Of a stretch of DNA of 64,000 nt, positions 37,801 through 49,057 are shown piece by piece (the first letter of the stretch is position 1; each line of letters starts with the position of its first letter). The DNA lies in contig BTRK01000002.1 of the NCBI GenBank assembly GCA_036245805.1, forward strand, positions 18,903,067 through 18,967,066. The letters are read 5' to 3'. This DNA is from Pristionchus mayeri (taxonomy: Eukaryota; Nematoda; Chromadorea; Rhabditida; Neodiplogasteridae). The notes beneath the pieces are model-generated. The model was not told the DNA's origin and ran no database searches. It saw only the letters and a program-made list of their open reading frames with translations. Made by a program: the position numbers and the translations under genes.

Positions 37801-40800
37801 AAGTAATCACTGATCCATTCAGTCAAAGAGAAAAACCACGGATTGAGACGAAGTCAACGAAGGTAAGCGAGAGGGAGAGAGAGAGACTACTCGAGGGGAG
37901 AACGGAGGGAAGCGAGAAGATAAAAAGGGAGTATGATAGCACGGAGTGAGTAAGGATTGTGTCTACAATCGGATGTGTTGTGAAGAGAGAAGAAGAACGG
38001 AATGACGAAACTGCAGAGGAGAAGGCACTCCTGCACACAGAAGGGAAGTACGAATTTTGAGTTTATGGTATTGTTCATAGGAGAACAAGAGATATTCATC
38101 TGGGTAATAGGTTACAAAATGTTATCTCGAATGCCGTAGAAATGGGCATAAGCATATGGATGAGTGGAGAGAAACAAGGAGTCAATGGAATCCGAGTCGG
38201 GTTGATATCAAAGGGATTGGGAATCGAATCTCTAGGGAGATGCCAATAAGGTGAGAGGAATGAAGATGAAAGGAGAAGAATGAGTGACGGGCATGAGAAA
38301 AGAAGAGTGAATCGAAAAGAGATGAACAGGGTGGCATTCCATCTCCACCCTATCACCTTCTCAGCAGTCTCAGTCTTTCGGCGCCTTCTGGGATTGAGAA
38401 GGGGAGAGTTCACTCCACCTCTGCACTGATTCACACCATCAAAGGACAGTAAAGACAAGGATGACTAAGTCACCATTCGTTCTAAGGAGAAGAGAAAGAC
38501 ACTACGAGGAGACAACTAATGAAGGATCTAATGGCTAAGGAGGACGATCCCGCGACGGAAGACTGATGGGGGGAAAGGTGGTGTGATTGGTCCTAATTGA
38601 GTGGGATGGACGATACCCATCCTAATAATGGGTGAGGGGGAGGAAAAAGTGCCTCTAGGGGGCAGATTAAGCCAGTCGGGGATAGGTCAGCTTCACTCAA
38701 CCGAGAATTGAGATACATCTGGCATGAGAGAACGGGAGAAGTGAGGAGAGACAGAGAGATAGAGAAGACGAGAGAGCACTGGGAACTGAGAGAGTGGGTA
38801 GATCAACGATCGCTAAGCTAAACGAGGGCTCTGTTGGCACATTTGTGGCCAGAGGGAGAAGTATGGAGTGACGTCAGATCGGTATCTATGATAATGAGAG
38901 ACATGTTTGAGTAAATAGATAACTATGTCTATTCAACCCGTTTTGAGCAAGAATTTGAAAAAAAATGAGAAGCTTTCATGTCTGAGAACTAGTATGATGA
39001 GTGATAGGAAGAAGCATCGGAGATGGAATCTCAATACTAGGAAAGGAGTAGAAAATGAACGGGAGCAAGGACAAGATTGATGTGACCATCTAGAGAATGG
39101 GAAGAGAAGAGGAGTGGAATTAGAGATGGAGTAGGATGAAAAAGAAGAAGAGTGGAAGAATGGGTGGTCGCCCCCTAAATGGACTACCAGATTGAAACTG
39201 AATGAGCTTTGATCTCTAGTTGAGAAAAGGTAGAATTGAAGTGAGCTGCGTCTCTGGCGGGAGTTGCACTATACACTCTGACCGAGGGAATGGAAAACGT
39301 CTGGTGGAAAGGAGGAGGAGGAGGGACTTCCTTACCCTGATCACTCGATGGACTCCCAGGCATCTGGGCCAGATTCTCGTGTGGTCAAGGAAATAAACAG
39401 AGGGATTGAGTAGATCAAGGACAGAAGAATGGAAGGGACTATTCCAGAATGGAAGAAAAACTTGGTCGGGGTGTAAACAGACTAATAAAGAAAGGGAGAT
39501 AATGGGCTTATCCCGATGATGCGTGGACGAGGAAGGGAGGGGCAAAACAGAAGTTCGTTTTCCTCGATGAAGTCTGGCAATCCGATCAATGATAAGCCTG
39601 ACTAGTGAGTGATATCCAATCAGTGACAATCAGTCGCATCTCTCCAGGCATCAATTCATCCATCCCCTACCCCCCTCTCCCTTCCCTCCTCCTCCCATTT
39701 GTCAAGCAGGTAAAAAGTGAGACGAATGAATGCAACAGAAGGACTCTTCAAAGAGTTATCGAGGACGATACCGTAGTCAGATGGAAGTACGATTGAAATG
39801 CGATGTAGGTATGAATCTGCGCGATTGGCGAAGTGAAAAGGGAGAATGCGAGGAAGAGAAGGGAGGAATGAGTGGATACTCGAAGGGATGGGAGAGGAGG
39901 AGGAGCTGACCAAAGAAAAGCAAGGAAGAGAAATAGAAGAGGTCGGATTTCCCTCCCTCCTCGACTCCAATTCATACTCCAATCCCTACTACTATTGTAC
40001 CCCTTCCTCTTTTTGTCGGTATCTCTCCTATTAGACTCGATGGGGTCTTGTAGATTGGAAAGCGGCCTACAGTTTTCATGCAAGGAATCGAAGAGGAGAG
40101 ACACAAAGGAGAGTTGACCCCGGAAGAATCGGTCAAAGGGAGAAAGAGCAGAGAGGGACGGTATCGGGTATCTGATACCTTTTATTACTCCCTCCGAAGG
40201 GGGTGGACAGGGGACTGTTAGGATGAAGTCGAGGGGATACGAGTACAGTAGGACATGCAGTCTATTCTAAGATGGGTTTAAATGTTCAGTAGTCTCAATT
40301 AGACGGTCGTCCCTCTTCTACTCGATACGAAATGCAGAATGGAATATGATCAGAGTGAGGATAATTGGGCAAGATGCGAATAGATTTCGATGGACGAATA
40401 AGGAGGAAGAGTAGGATGAGAGCATGGAAGGGCAGGAAGGATGCATCTGAGGAAGGAGAGAGGAGGGAAAGGGCCTCGTACACTGGTCAGACTGTTGCGT
40501 GACCAACCATTTCCAGTTGGAAAAACAGACGGAATTCGGATGAGATTGAAGAGAAGATAGAAGGAATGGACTGACGTTCGGAGAGGAGAAGGAAGAAGAA
40601 GAGAGAAGGAAGGAAGGGCTTGAAGAGTGACAGCTGATTAGCTGATTTGAAGAGTGACAGCTGATTAGTGATGATAAGAGAGTGATTAGTCCAATGAATC
40701 CATCACTCGAGAGGAAGAGATCCGTCGTGTTCCCGGAAGGAAGAAAGAGAAGAGACAAGGAAGATGATCAAAGTGATCGGAAGATGACTGATCAGCCAGA

Positions 40801-43133
40801 GCACAGATTATGACATGTGAACAGACGCAATTTGCGGGACTAGGAGAGGAGAGGATGGAAGTTCTTCCTTTCTTCTTACTCGAACAAGAGAATGGATGAT
40901 CTCATCCTTCTATCTGCCCTCATCTGAAATCCCTACTCGTCCTCCTCCAACTTCCTTACACAATCCTCCCTCATTCATCATAATCATCGCCTATAATTTG
41001 TCAGTGGAGTCTTCCACACAACAGGGGCAAGGAGGGAGGGAGGGACTGAAGGAGGGGGAGGGAAGAATCACCCCAGGGGGTCACTTATTGACAGATTAGA
41101 GGGACACCTATTATTGCTGTCTACCGCGATACTCTTTGTATCCATGGGGTCAGAGATGAACTGTTGAGTGGGAATGAACTGAATCATCAAATGCGTTCCA
41201 AGGGGCGGAAATGGAGTCAATTGATGGATGGAAGAAGCCGAAAGAGATCGAGACCATCTGAGGTTTATGATGAGGATGAGAGAGGAAGGAGAGGAGATGA
41301 GAGATCAGAGGGAAGGGTTGACGACCTCTTCTCCTTGTGTAATACGACTGTATCGCAACTGAGGGATGTGTATGAGTAGAGGGAGGAATGGGGGAAGAAT
41401 GTGAAATATGGTTGCTAACATAAGGTGGCATCTAACTGTCAGCAGGGGTGCCCTCTCTCTCTCTCGATGGTTCATGCTTGGGAGGCGTCAAAGAGAGACC
41501 CGACCCTAAGCCCTTTACTGCTTCAGTTACGAGGGAATCTTACGGTGGGAGGGATTACTAGAGACGCCCTATCGAGAGGAAGATCGAGGGAGAGAAGACT
41601 GACGGGAATCGAGACGAAAATGATGGGAGATTATGAGTGAAGAGAGATAAGAGAAGAGTTGAGTTGTACTAGTGACCAATAGGAGAAGTAGAAGAAGAAG
41701 GAGGGAAGAAGAAAGTGAAGTAGTATGACATTCGAAGGACCAACGATCAGCCATTCTTAGAGAGAAATTATCGAACCACCAGTGAAATACTTTTGCGAAC
41801 CCGAATTCAACGAGCATCGAAAGTGGTTCGCTTGAAACCCACAAGTGAGCAAAACAGCAAATGTTATCCGACCCCCTAGCTCCTTCTCATCCATCTTCGC
41901 TACGTTTCCATTCTTCCCGTAGGATCCCCAGAGAATCATCCAGCACTAAATAAATATTCCCTTTTTGTGTCGACCAATGCCGAAGTGAGTTAATCAATCA
42001 TCTAGGAGACTAACATGCGTATAGCAAAGATTAAAGTTCAAAAGGGGAATTGAATCGCGGAATGATCATGCTTGGAAATTCTGATAAAGAGAACAAGTCG
42101 TCTCATCGTTATTGCTTGAATTCAATTGACCGATGAAATGACCTGCTGAAGTTGATGAGAAAGGGCATGGAATGAAGAGAGAAGAGGGAAAAAGAAGAAG
42201 GAGAGAATAGTGGAATGGAGAGAGGACGATTGAACGTTCGAGTGAATGGAGTGAGAGAAGGAGGGACGACTTCCGATTTCATTGAGGGAAGGCAAGGTCA
42301 GAATGACTTGTGAACAACATTCAAAGTACGATGGAGATTACGAGAGAATCGAGGGAGGAAAAGATGATGAAGAGAGGAGAACGGTCCATGTTGAGGAAGA
42401 AGAGCAACTGAGGTGACTGGAAGGGATCAATCAAGGATGCAGGGGAAGAAGAGGAAATTGGACATGCTTAGCACCTGTCAGAGAGGTAGCCACTGTAGGG
42501 AAGGAAGGGGATCAAAGAGGGAAGAAGGGAGAGAAGGGATTCAGATGCTAGTAGATGATGATCTAGTCCAGGTTGAGGGGAGAGAGTGTCTGGGATGGGG
42601 AGAACATCAATCCATCGGGAGAAGAAAGAGAAGAACGAAGCTCCCGACTCAATTCTGCCTTTTGGATATGCAAATGAGCGGAAAGCAAGGGGGAGAGGGA
42701 AGGAAGAAGAGAGGGAACGGGCAATGAGAAGAGGAGAGAGAACAATCAGAAGGAGATTGGAAGATCGGAGAGAAGACCATTGAGGCCATCCATCTAGTCA
42801 AACCACGGATTTCTTCAGATCTGGCAGGCACCACGCAATTTCAATAGAAATCTCACTGTGCGACGAATTCTAGAATGGAAAATATCGGTTCTTCACTTTC
42901 AAAATCTTAGAACGAGAACAGGATATTTTGTTTATTTGCATCATTCCGCTCTCTCCTCTCACTCTCTCCATCTCTCTCTCCTCCCCCCTCCTTCCTCTTC
43001 TCCATTCACTCGTTTCCTATGCCATTCACAGAGGCGGTCGTCTGCTGTTGTCACGGAGCGAGGTCGGTTTTCCCTCCATCGACTTTTATTTTTGATACCG
43101 TGCCAAATTGCAGATGTGAACTTGCCCAAGACG
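31885..43133. other. 11-kb purine-rich region without recognised exons
   Basis: This separates the LAR-type gene (minus) from the SH2 gene (plus). The plus strand is dominated by GA-rich sequence, with short pyrimidine islands near 36400-36530, 36690-36860 and 40890-41000. Open frames here are low-complexity (Ser/Pro/Leu or Glu/Arg/Lys) and lack conserved motifs. Several phrases such as CTCTAGGGGGCAGATT (38652) and CTCAGGGGGCAGATC (28707) recur with variations. Given the same strand bias inside the known LAR intron, much of it may be a 5' intron or regulatory region of that gene. Confidence 0.5.
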
Positions 43134-44184
43134 ATGGCTACGAAGTCGTGCCGGGAAGCATGTTCTGCCCGGAGACGATGGTATACTGTAAACGAGATTG
43201 ATCAATACCCGAACTTCACAGGTTCAATACAGAAAAGATACTAAGAAAAAGGAGCAGCGCAGAAGTAGAGGTGAAGGAGAGTCGAATACAGTAATCCCAA
43301 CGATTGGTTCAGTCCGCGATCCGAAGGCGAGCAGGAGGAAGGATAAGAAGAAAGATGCGAGCTACGAGAGGTACGGTATCCGATACCGTATACTCGTGGA
43401 GTTTTGATTTAAGTGTGCTATCGTACTCCGAGTCTGGACCTGAGAAGTCGACGAAGGAGAGAAGCAGCAAGAGGAAGTACACGATGACGAATCTGAAGTG
43501 AGGAGAGGAGAGAGGAGGGGGTGATCTCTGATCTCTTCAGTGACATCGGAAGTGCCTCTGATCTCTACTTGGGAGCCATTGCATCTCACAAGGCAGAGAG
43601 GGAGACAAGGAAGAGATCCACATTCAAACTCTACCACAAGGTGAACATTCAATCGATAGTTGATCTTTGATCTCTTCATTTAGATGCCTCGATCGAGTAC
43701 CCTTGAGAAGATGGACTCGATCCTCCAATTAATTGTCTGCTATCGAACCTCTCGTGGCAACTACAGGTCTCTTCCCCTCCCTCTTCCATTGATCTTTGAT
43801 CTCTCTCAGACACTTCCCCATCCACACTCGTCTCCGCTACGATGGGAAGATTCTGTACTACGTTAGCTATCATCATTAGCTAGTGATGATTAAATCTCTC
43901 CAATCGTCTTTTTGAGGTGGAACACAATGGAGACGTAGAGGCTCCCATGCTATTCGATTCCATTGAGAGACTCACGAGATACTATCAGGTATACGGTATC
44001 CATCCACCCATCGATGACTGACTTCATTAAGGCCTATCCACTCATCGAGGTTAAGCCGGATGGCGAGGCTTGCATCGAGTTGTTCCCGATCTATGAAGAC
44101 TCCGCCCCTTTTCCATCGAAGCCCCGCCCATTTTCGATTGTCGTTTCTCAGCTGCCGTCAAGATCCGGACTGAACGTTTTGTGA
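43134..44184 (+). CDS. divergent SH2-domain protein
   Basis: Exons are 43134-43180, 43222-43270, 43292-43370, 43433-43498, 43541-43640, 43684-43766, 43810-43861, 43917-43988 and 44032-44184 (TGA). The basic N-terminal part (MATKSCREACSARRR and KASRRKDKKKDASYER) leads into an SH2-like fold: DLYLGAIASHKAERE, LQLIVCYRTSRGNYRHFPI with the usual His-Phe-x-Ile, LRYDGKILYYV, and FDSIERLTRYYQ as the final helix. SH2 domains bind phosphotyrosine. The FLVR arginine position aligns with FKLYHKMPRSS, so the binding Arg seems replaced or displaced. The C-terminal tail is AYPLIEVKPDGEACIELFP onward. Phase between exons 2 and 3 is unsettled. AATAAA follows at 44217. A nematode-specific signalling adaptor is plausible. 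Confidence 0.65.
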
Positions 44185-45851
44185 CCTGCCCCCATTTGGT
44201 GATCCGAAACGTATCAATAAACTATGGCGTAAATGAGAAACTTGTATTTTCACAATTAATGCCTTTCTTTACTTCTTACGGCTTTTGTGGAGTCTGGGTG
44301 AGTGAGGACTAGACTTTGAAAAGTAATCACTCAATAACAAAATGACCAGTTATGAAGGAATTTTCTAACAACTCATTTTCATTTCCAACAGTTATTGAAG
44401 CGGCGTCGTAACTAGTTATTTATTAATCTCGTAACTAGTTACGAAATTGAGCGCAATTTTTGACGCATTTGAGGTCTTTTTGCAGTGAAACATATTTGAT
44501 TCACTCACTGAGGACTGTGATTATTGATTTTATCGATTTTTTCAAGAAAATTTATTGGGCCCCACATATCAATTGGGTAATCGAAAGAGGAAACGCAAAG
44601 AGAAAAACGAGAGAAGCGATGAGTAATGAGCAGCAAAAGATATATCATATTTTTGAAGTCTTCAAGTTTCAAAACCGTTTCGAAAGTCGATATGTTCATG
44701 ATCTTGTAGTCCGAGCAACTACTACCATATTCTAATTGATTTCCCTTCCATTGTGTTGGAATGTTTCAAAGTTTATTTTCTCTGTAAAATCTAGCTTGGA
44801 AGATCCCTGTAGAAAGTATCTGATAAGATTCTCCAGTTATTTCCTCCATATCTTTCTTCGGCTGTTCAATTCTGTCTAGGATCCCTCAACTAAAATCGAG
44901 GAATGGTACGAAAGTACTTTGATAATGTACGTTCTGGCTGAATTCGTTTTATTTTTTAACGAAAAATAATTCAATTACAACTAGAGTGACCGTAGCATAA
45001 ACGAGAATTCCTCTCACACTCACAGTAATTTAATTGGGAATTCTGATAGAGACGAACAGAGGATCGAATGTAGGATTGAAGTGACCATCCGATTGGAATT
45101 ATTTCTAATGCATCAGCATGGTAACTTGGTATTTAGTTTCTCTTCCCCTCGTCGCTTTCATTACGACTACTGACATTATCCCGATGAAAAAAATGATTCA
45201 CGTTGTTCCCTATCTTCGTTTCTTCTTCACATCAAATCGTATCACTATTCATCACTATCTATTTTTTCGTTGAAAGTTGCAACAAGTGTGACATGTTCTC
45301 GTGGTAGAAAGGAAGTCGTGAGAAATGGGTGCTTGAGGTTAGTCCATCCCTTCCACTACCACGCATTCTCTCTTACTCTTCAGATTCCACTCTTCACACA
45401 CCAATTTTCTCTCCCTCCTCACTTTGTTTTTGTGTGTTATTCATCCGGAAAAGCCTCAAATTAGTTGGATGATCTTCTCCCCTTTCTTTCTCTTCCTATT
45501 CAAGGACTGACACACTGGCTTGACTCCGCCCCCTTTTATATCGCCTGAAGGGACGAAGTAGTGAAGAGAGAGGGGGGAGGAGTCCCATCGTGATCTACCT
45601 CGCAGTTTCTTCATCCCCTTGTGAATGATTGCGTGATATCCCCATCCTCTCTCTTCTTCTTGCTTCTCTTTTTCTTCATTCTCATTCTCTTCTCATCATT
45701 CTGTTCTTCACGCGTCTTCGAGGAAATTAGACTGAACCTTAGTCATTCCTCATCAATTCGAGGTCCTCCTTCGACACGACTTCGTCCTCCCCCCTCCCCC
45801 CCTCCTCTAGACCCCCTTGCAGTTGTCGTCATCTCTATCATGGTCTGAAGT
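44185..45851. other. intergenic region
   Basis: An AATAAA polyadenylation signal at 44217 serves the SH2 gene. Near 44410-44450 a local palindrome repeats CGTAACTAGTTA with its complement. The remainder is AT-rich, turning pyrimidine-rich from 45340 toward the next gene. No exon is supported. Confidence 0.5.
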
Positions 45852-48586
45852 ATGCGCAATACCTTACTCTTCTCCATCTTCACACTCCTCCTCTTATTAT
45901 CCCTTGGAGGTGAGATCTCCCTTCTTCCCTTCTCCCCCCTTGCCTATCACTCCTTCTCTCCTCTGATTATATCCGTCTGAATGGATGATGTAATGCGAGG
46001 AACGGCTATGACTTCCCTAGCAAAGACGACAACAAAAGGAGTGTCTAAAGGGGGGTTCGGATAGGGGAAATGAGAAGGGAGTGGACCTCCATGCATTATT
46101 CCCCCATTCACACATTAGATATGCAGGTGAAGTGCGTTTCGGAATTGAGAGAGTGAATAGGGGGGGGGGGGGGGTGAGGGAGGGAGACGACAGAGGAGTG
46201 AGGGAAGAGGTCATAATGCTAAAAGGGCCTGAGAACGGACTAGAAAGGGTGAAATACTTTGGAGAGAAGGAGTGAAACAATGAGTTAGGGCATAGAAGTC
46301 CAACCACCTGCACACATTTGTCTCATTCTTGAGATTATCAACTAGTTCATGAATCGTTTCCCTTGGAGAGTGCAACTACCTCGGGAGCAATGAAGACTGT
46401 GTGGAGACGTGTGTGAATATGATGCAGAAGGTGAGAGACGAGAAAGATCAAAGATCAATCTGATCTGCTCTCAGAACAATCAGATGGAGCAACTCTCTTA
46501 TCCTTCTCTGAGGATGAAAGACGAAGGGATGACAGTGGAGAGTTTCAAGGGAATCTGCGAGTAAGCCCCCCTTGTTCGTCTCTCGTTGGTAGGAAACAAA
46601 TGGATATCCATCCATGCCGGAACCACCCTATCCACCAAGAGTGTAGGATTGTCTAGCAACACTCCATCTCCATTATTTACGCTGAAAAACACGTGAAGTA
46701 GGAATATTTATTTTTATATTCATGATTCACTTCGTGTACAGAAGGAGTAATTAGTAATGCAATCATGAAATGAGTTCAGATCCTTCGAGAAGGCGGACGA
46801 GTGCTTGCAAGCGTGCGCCCTCCACAACAACGAGGCAGAGAAGATCAGGATGCACACCTATGCAGGCATACGGTACATCTGCATCGAGAAGAGAGAAGGC
46901 CAGTCATCTATGATCCATCTTAGTTTAATGGGCAAATCGAGGGATTAGATCGGTTCTCCTGATTCTTTCTCACAAAAAGTTCCATGAGTGGCGTTAGAAA
47001 TTAGAGGCAGCTGTATATCACACTGCTGGTACCTTTCTTCTTCTCTTCTCTTCCCAGTCCTCCTGACTTCTCTTCCCTCATTTGGGAGACGACCACATTG
47101 TCACTGTCGATTACACTCTGGAGGGTAGTGGCAGCAGGAGGGAGAGAGGAGATGGAGTCACCAAAGCCTTTCGCAACTTAAGTGTTCTGGATTTCACTTG
47201 TTTTGGGTTTTCTGACTGAATATTTCACAAGAAGTACGCGAATTCTGAATTTCCCACAACAAACAAAAAAAGTTCATTGAATCAGACAAGCTTTTCTTGT
47301 GTCGCGTGAGAGTTTCACTCATCGAGGGAGAGAAAGAGAGGGGGGGGAGAAGAACCCCTCCGTAGACTGCCTTCCCCCGAACGGAGATATGAGCATGTCA
47401 TCACTCTCCTATCCACCCTTCAATCTCGACGAACGAATGACTACCAATGAATGAGTACTCCCTTCGTTGTTCGGATGAAAGAGATCGTGAAGAGGAACAG
47501 AGAAGAGTGACCAGCCTCCCATAACAAATTAGTCTCCCCTTCCACGGTACTGCCATCCTCCCTCCCTCTCCCTTCCCCTCTCCCCTCACCCCTCTTGTCT
47601 CTCGAGATTCGCTCTCGCAATTGACGGTAAGAGGAGATGACTAGCTGCAGCTATATCCGAGACTTCCTTCCTACTAATTCAATCGAGTCTTGACCTACCC
47701 CTTACCCTCCCCCTTCAGACTCTCCATGTCAGTAGAGTGCATCCGGTAGGGAGGATCTTATTGTTGGAGGGAAGGGGGGGGATGAATCAGAGATGGTGAA
47801 GGTCTTCCCTGATATCCCCCTCTCATCCATGGTCTCCATTGTCTATAATGCTCGCTCGTGTCTTCCGACAGCCGAGGGGGGAAATAAATGTGTCCGGAGA
47901 GAGATAAGGATGGGGATACAATGAGTAGTTAGGGAGGGAGTAATGGACGAGGGCGAAGCTCAATGTGAAGTATCATCCATTGCAGAGTTCTTCCGCACGC
48001 TTCCCTGTCTCGCTCAGTGAGTCCCTCCTTCCCCCCCCCCCTCCCCCCATTCATCCTTCCCCTTGTAGACACGAACCGAAGGCGATGTCGAAGTGCTCCT
48101 CCCAAATCAACGAATCGATAAAGGCATCCACAGAGTTCTCGAATACCGTAATCAACAAGGAGTCTCACCATCTGAGACATCGATTCGAGTCTTTGTGCGA
48201 GTGAGTTGATCAGCAGATTATGAAGTACCCTCTCATCTTTTCAGGAGTCTCGGGAATACTGTATCGTGCATTGAGCCGATCACCAGGGAGAACTGTGGAG
48301 AGCAAGCAGCAGATATGATGATGACGTTCATCAAGGTCGGATTCGGGAGGTACGGTAGTCAGAAGTCTTCGAATGTAATTCATCTATGACACAGTACTTT
48401 CATTGCAGTTTCGAGCAGGTCTACTCTCAATTGGGCATCTCGGATCAACTTCCTTCGACCTGTAGATCCCTGTTGAGTACGAATCGATCGAATGCGAAGA
48501 CAGCGAGAAGAACTGCCAATAATTCACGGGTAGATCATTACATTGGAGTAGCCATCAGTTTATTAGTACTCTCCTTACTTCGATAG
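45852..48586 (+). CDS. secreted Cys-rich, probably GPI-anchored protein (CPG4/DUF19-like)
   Basis: Exon 1 (45852-45909) encodes MRNTLLFSIFTLLLLLSLG, a signal peptide. Further exons are 46369-46430 (ECNYLGSNEDCVETCVNMMQ), 46475-46560, 46780-46872 or longer (SFEKADECLQACALHNNEAE), about 47943-48010 (EAQCEVSSIAEFFRTLPCLA), 48070-48200 (SKCSSQINESIKASTEFSN), 48245-48349 (VSCIEPITRENCGEQAADMM) and 48409-48586. The last ends in a hydrophobic tail, YIGVAISLLVLSLLR, directly before the stop, as in GPI-anchor signals. Paired cysteines spaced through helical stretches suggest two copies of a nematode chondroitin-proteoglycan-4-like or DUF19-like domain. The join between 46872 and 47943 is unsure, so two genes are possible. 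It would act at the cell surface. Confidence 0.65.
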
Positions 48587-49057
48587 ACTGGTACTTTAGC
48601 TGACTTTCATTACATTCATGCGATATCCTAAATGATCTCTTGTTTTAATATTTGCTCAAGCTATTACTTTGGTGGAGAAATCGAGCTTCTCATATGTTCA
48701 CATCTGAATATTAAAGTAATAAGTAATATATTACAACGAAGTAGAGAATAAATAAAGAAATATTATCTGACATAGTGATCGTTCTTATAGAGAAATACAC
48801 GGTAAATTTTAACGGTTGGATAGGTTCTGCAATTTTGATGAAAACAATACTCAAAAAGCATCTGAAAATCGTGTCGATCAGTGGGAACAAAAGAGACAGC
48901 AATAGGTTCTTTATCTCGATGATTTTACAAGTATTAATTATTAGACAGACACTTTTGATACATGTTTCCATACAAGCTTTGTATCACAACATATAAATAA
49001 GTATATTCGGATATATGAAAAAGAAGACTACATAATATACAAAATAGATCTGAAAAC

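Noticed and set aside
38650..38668. CTCF-like word CCTCTAGGGGGCAG, with a partial repeat near 28707
   Set aside because: CTCF is reported lost from derived nematodes such as Caenorhabditis, and two short matches in GA-rich DNA can occur by chance. A motif scan would be needed.
43008..43201. Cys-containing open frame ending in CPETMVYCKRD in the first SH2-gene exons
   Set aside because: The alternative frame starting MATKSCREACSARRR joins the next exon in phase (RRRWFNTEKILRK), so the Cys frame is probably a shadow.
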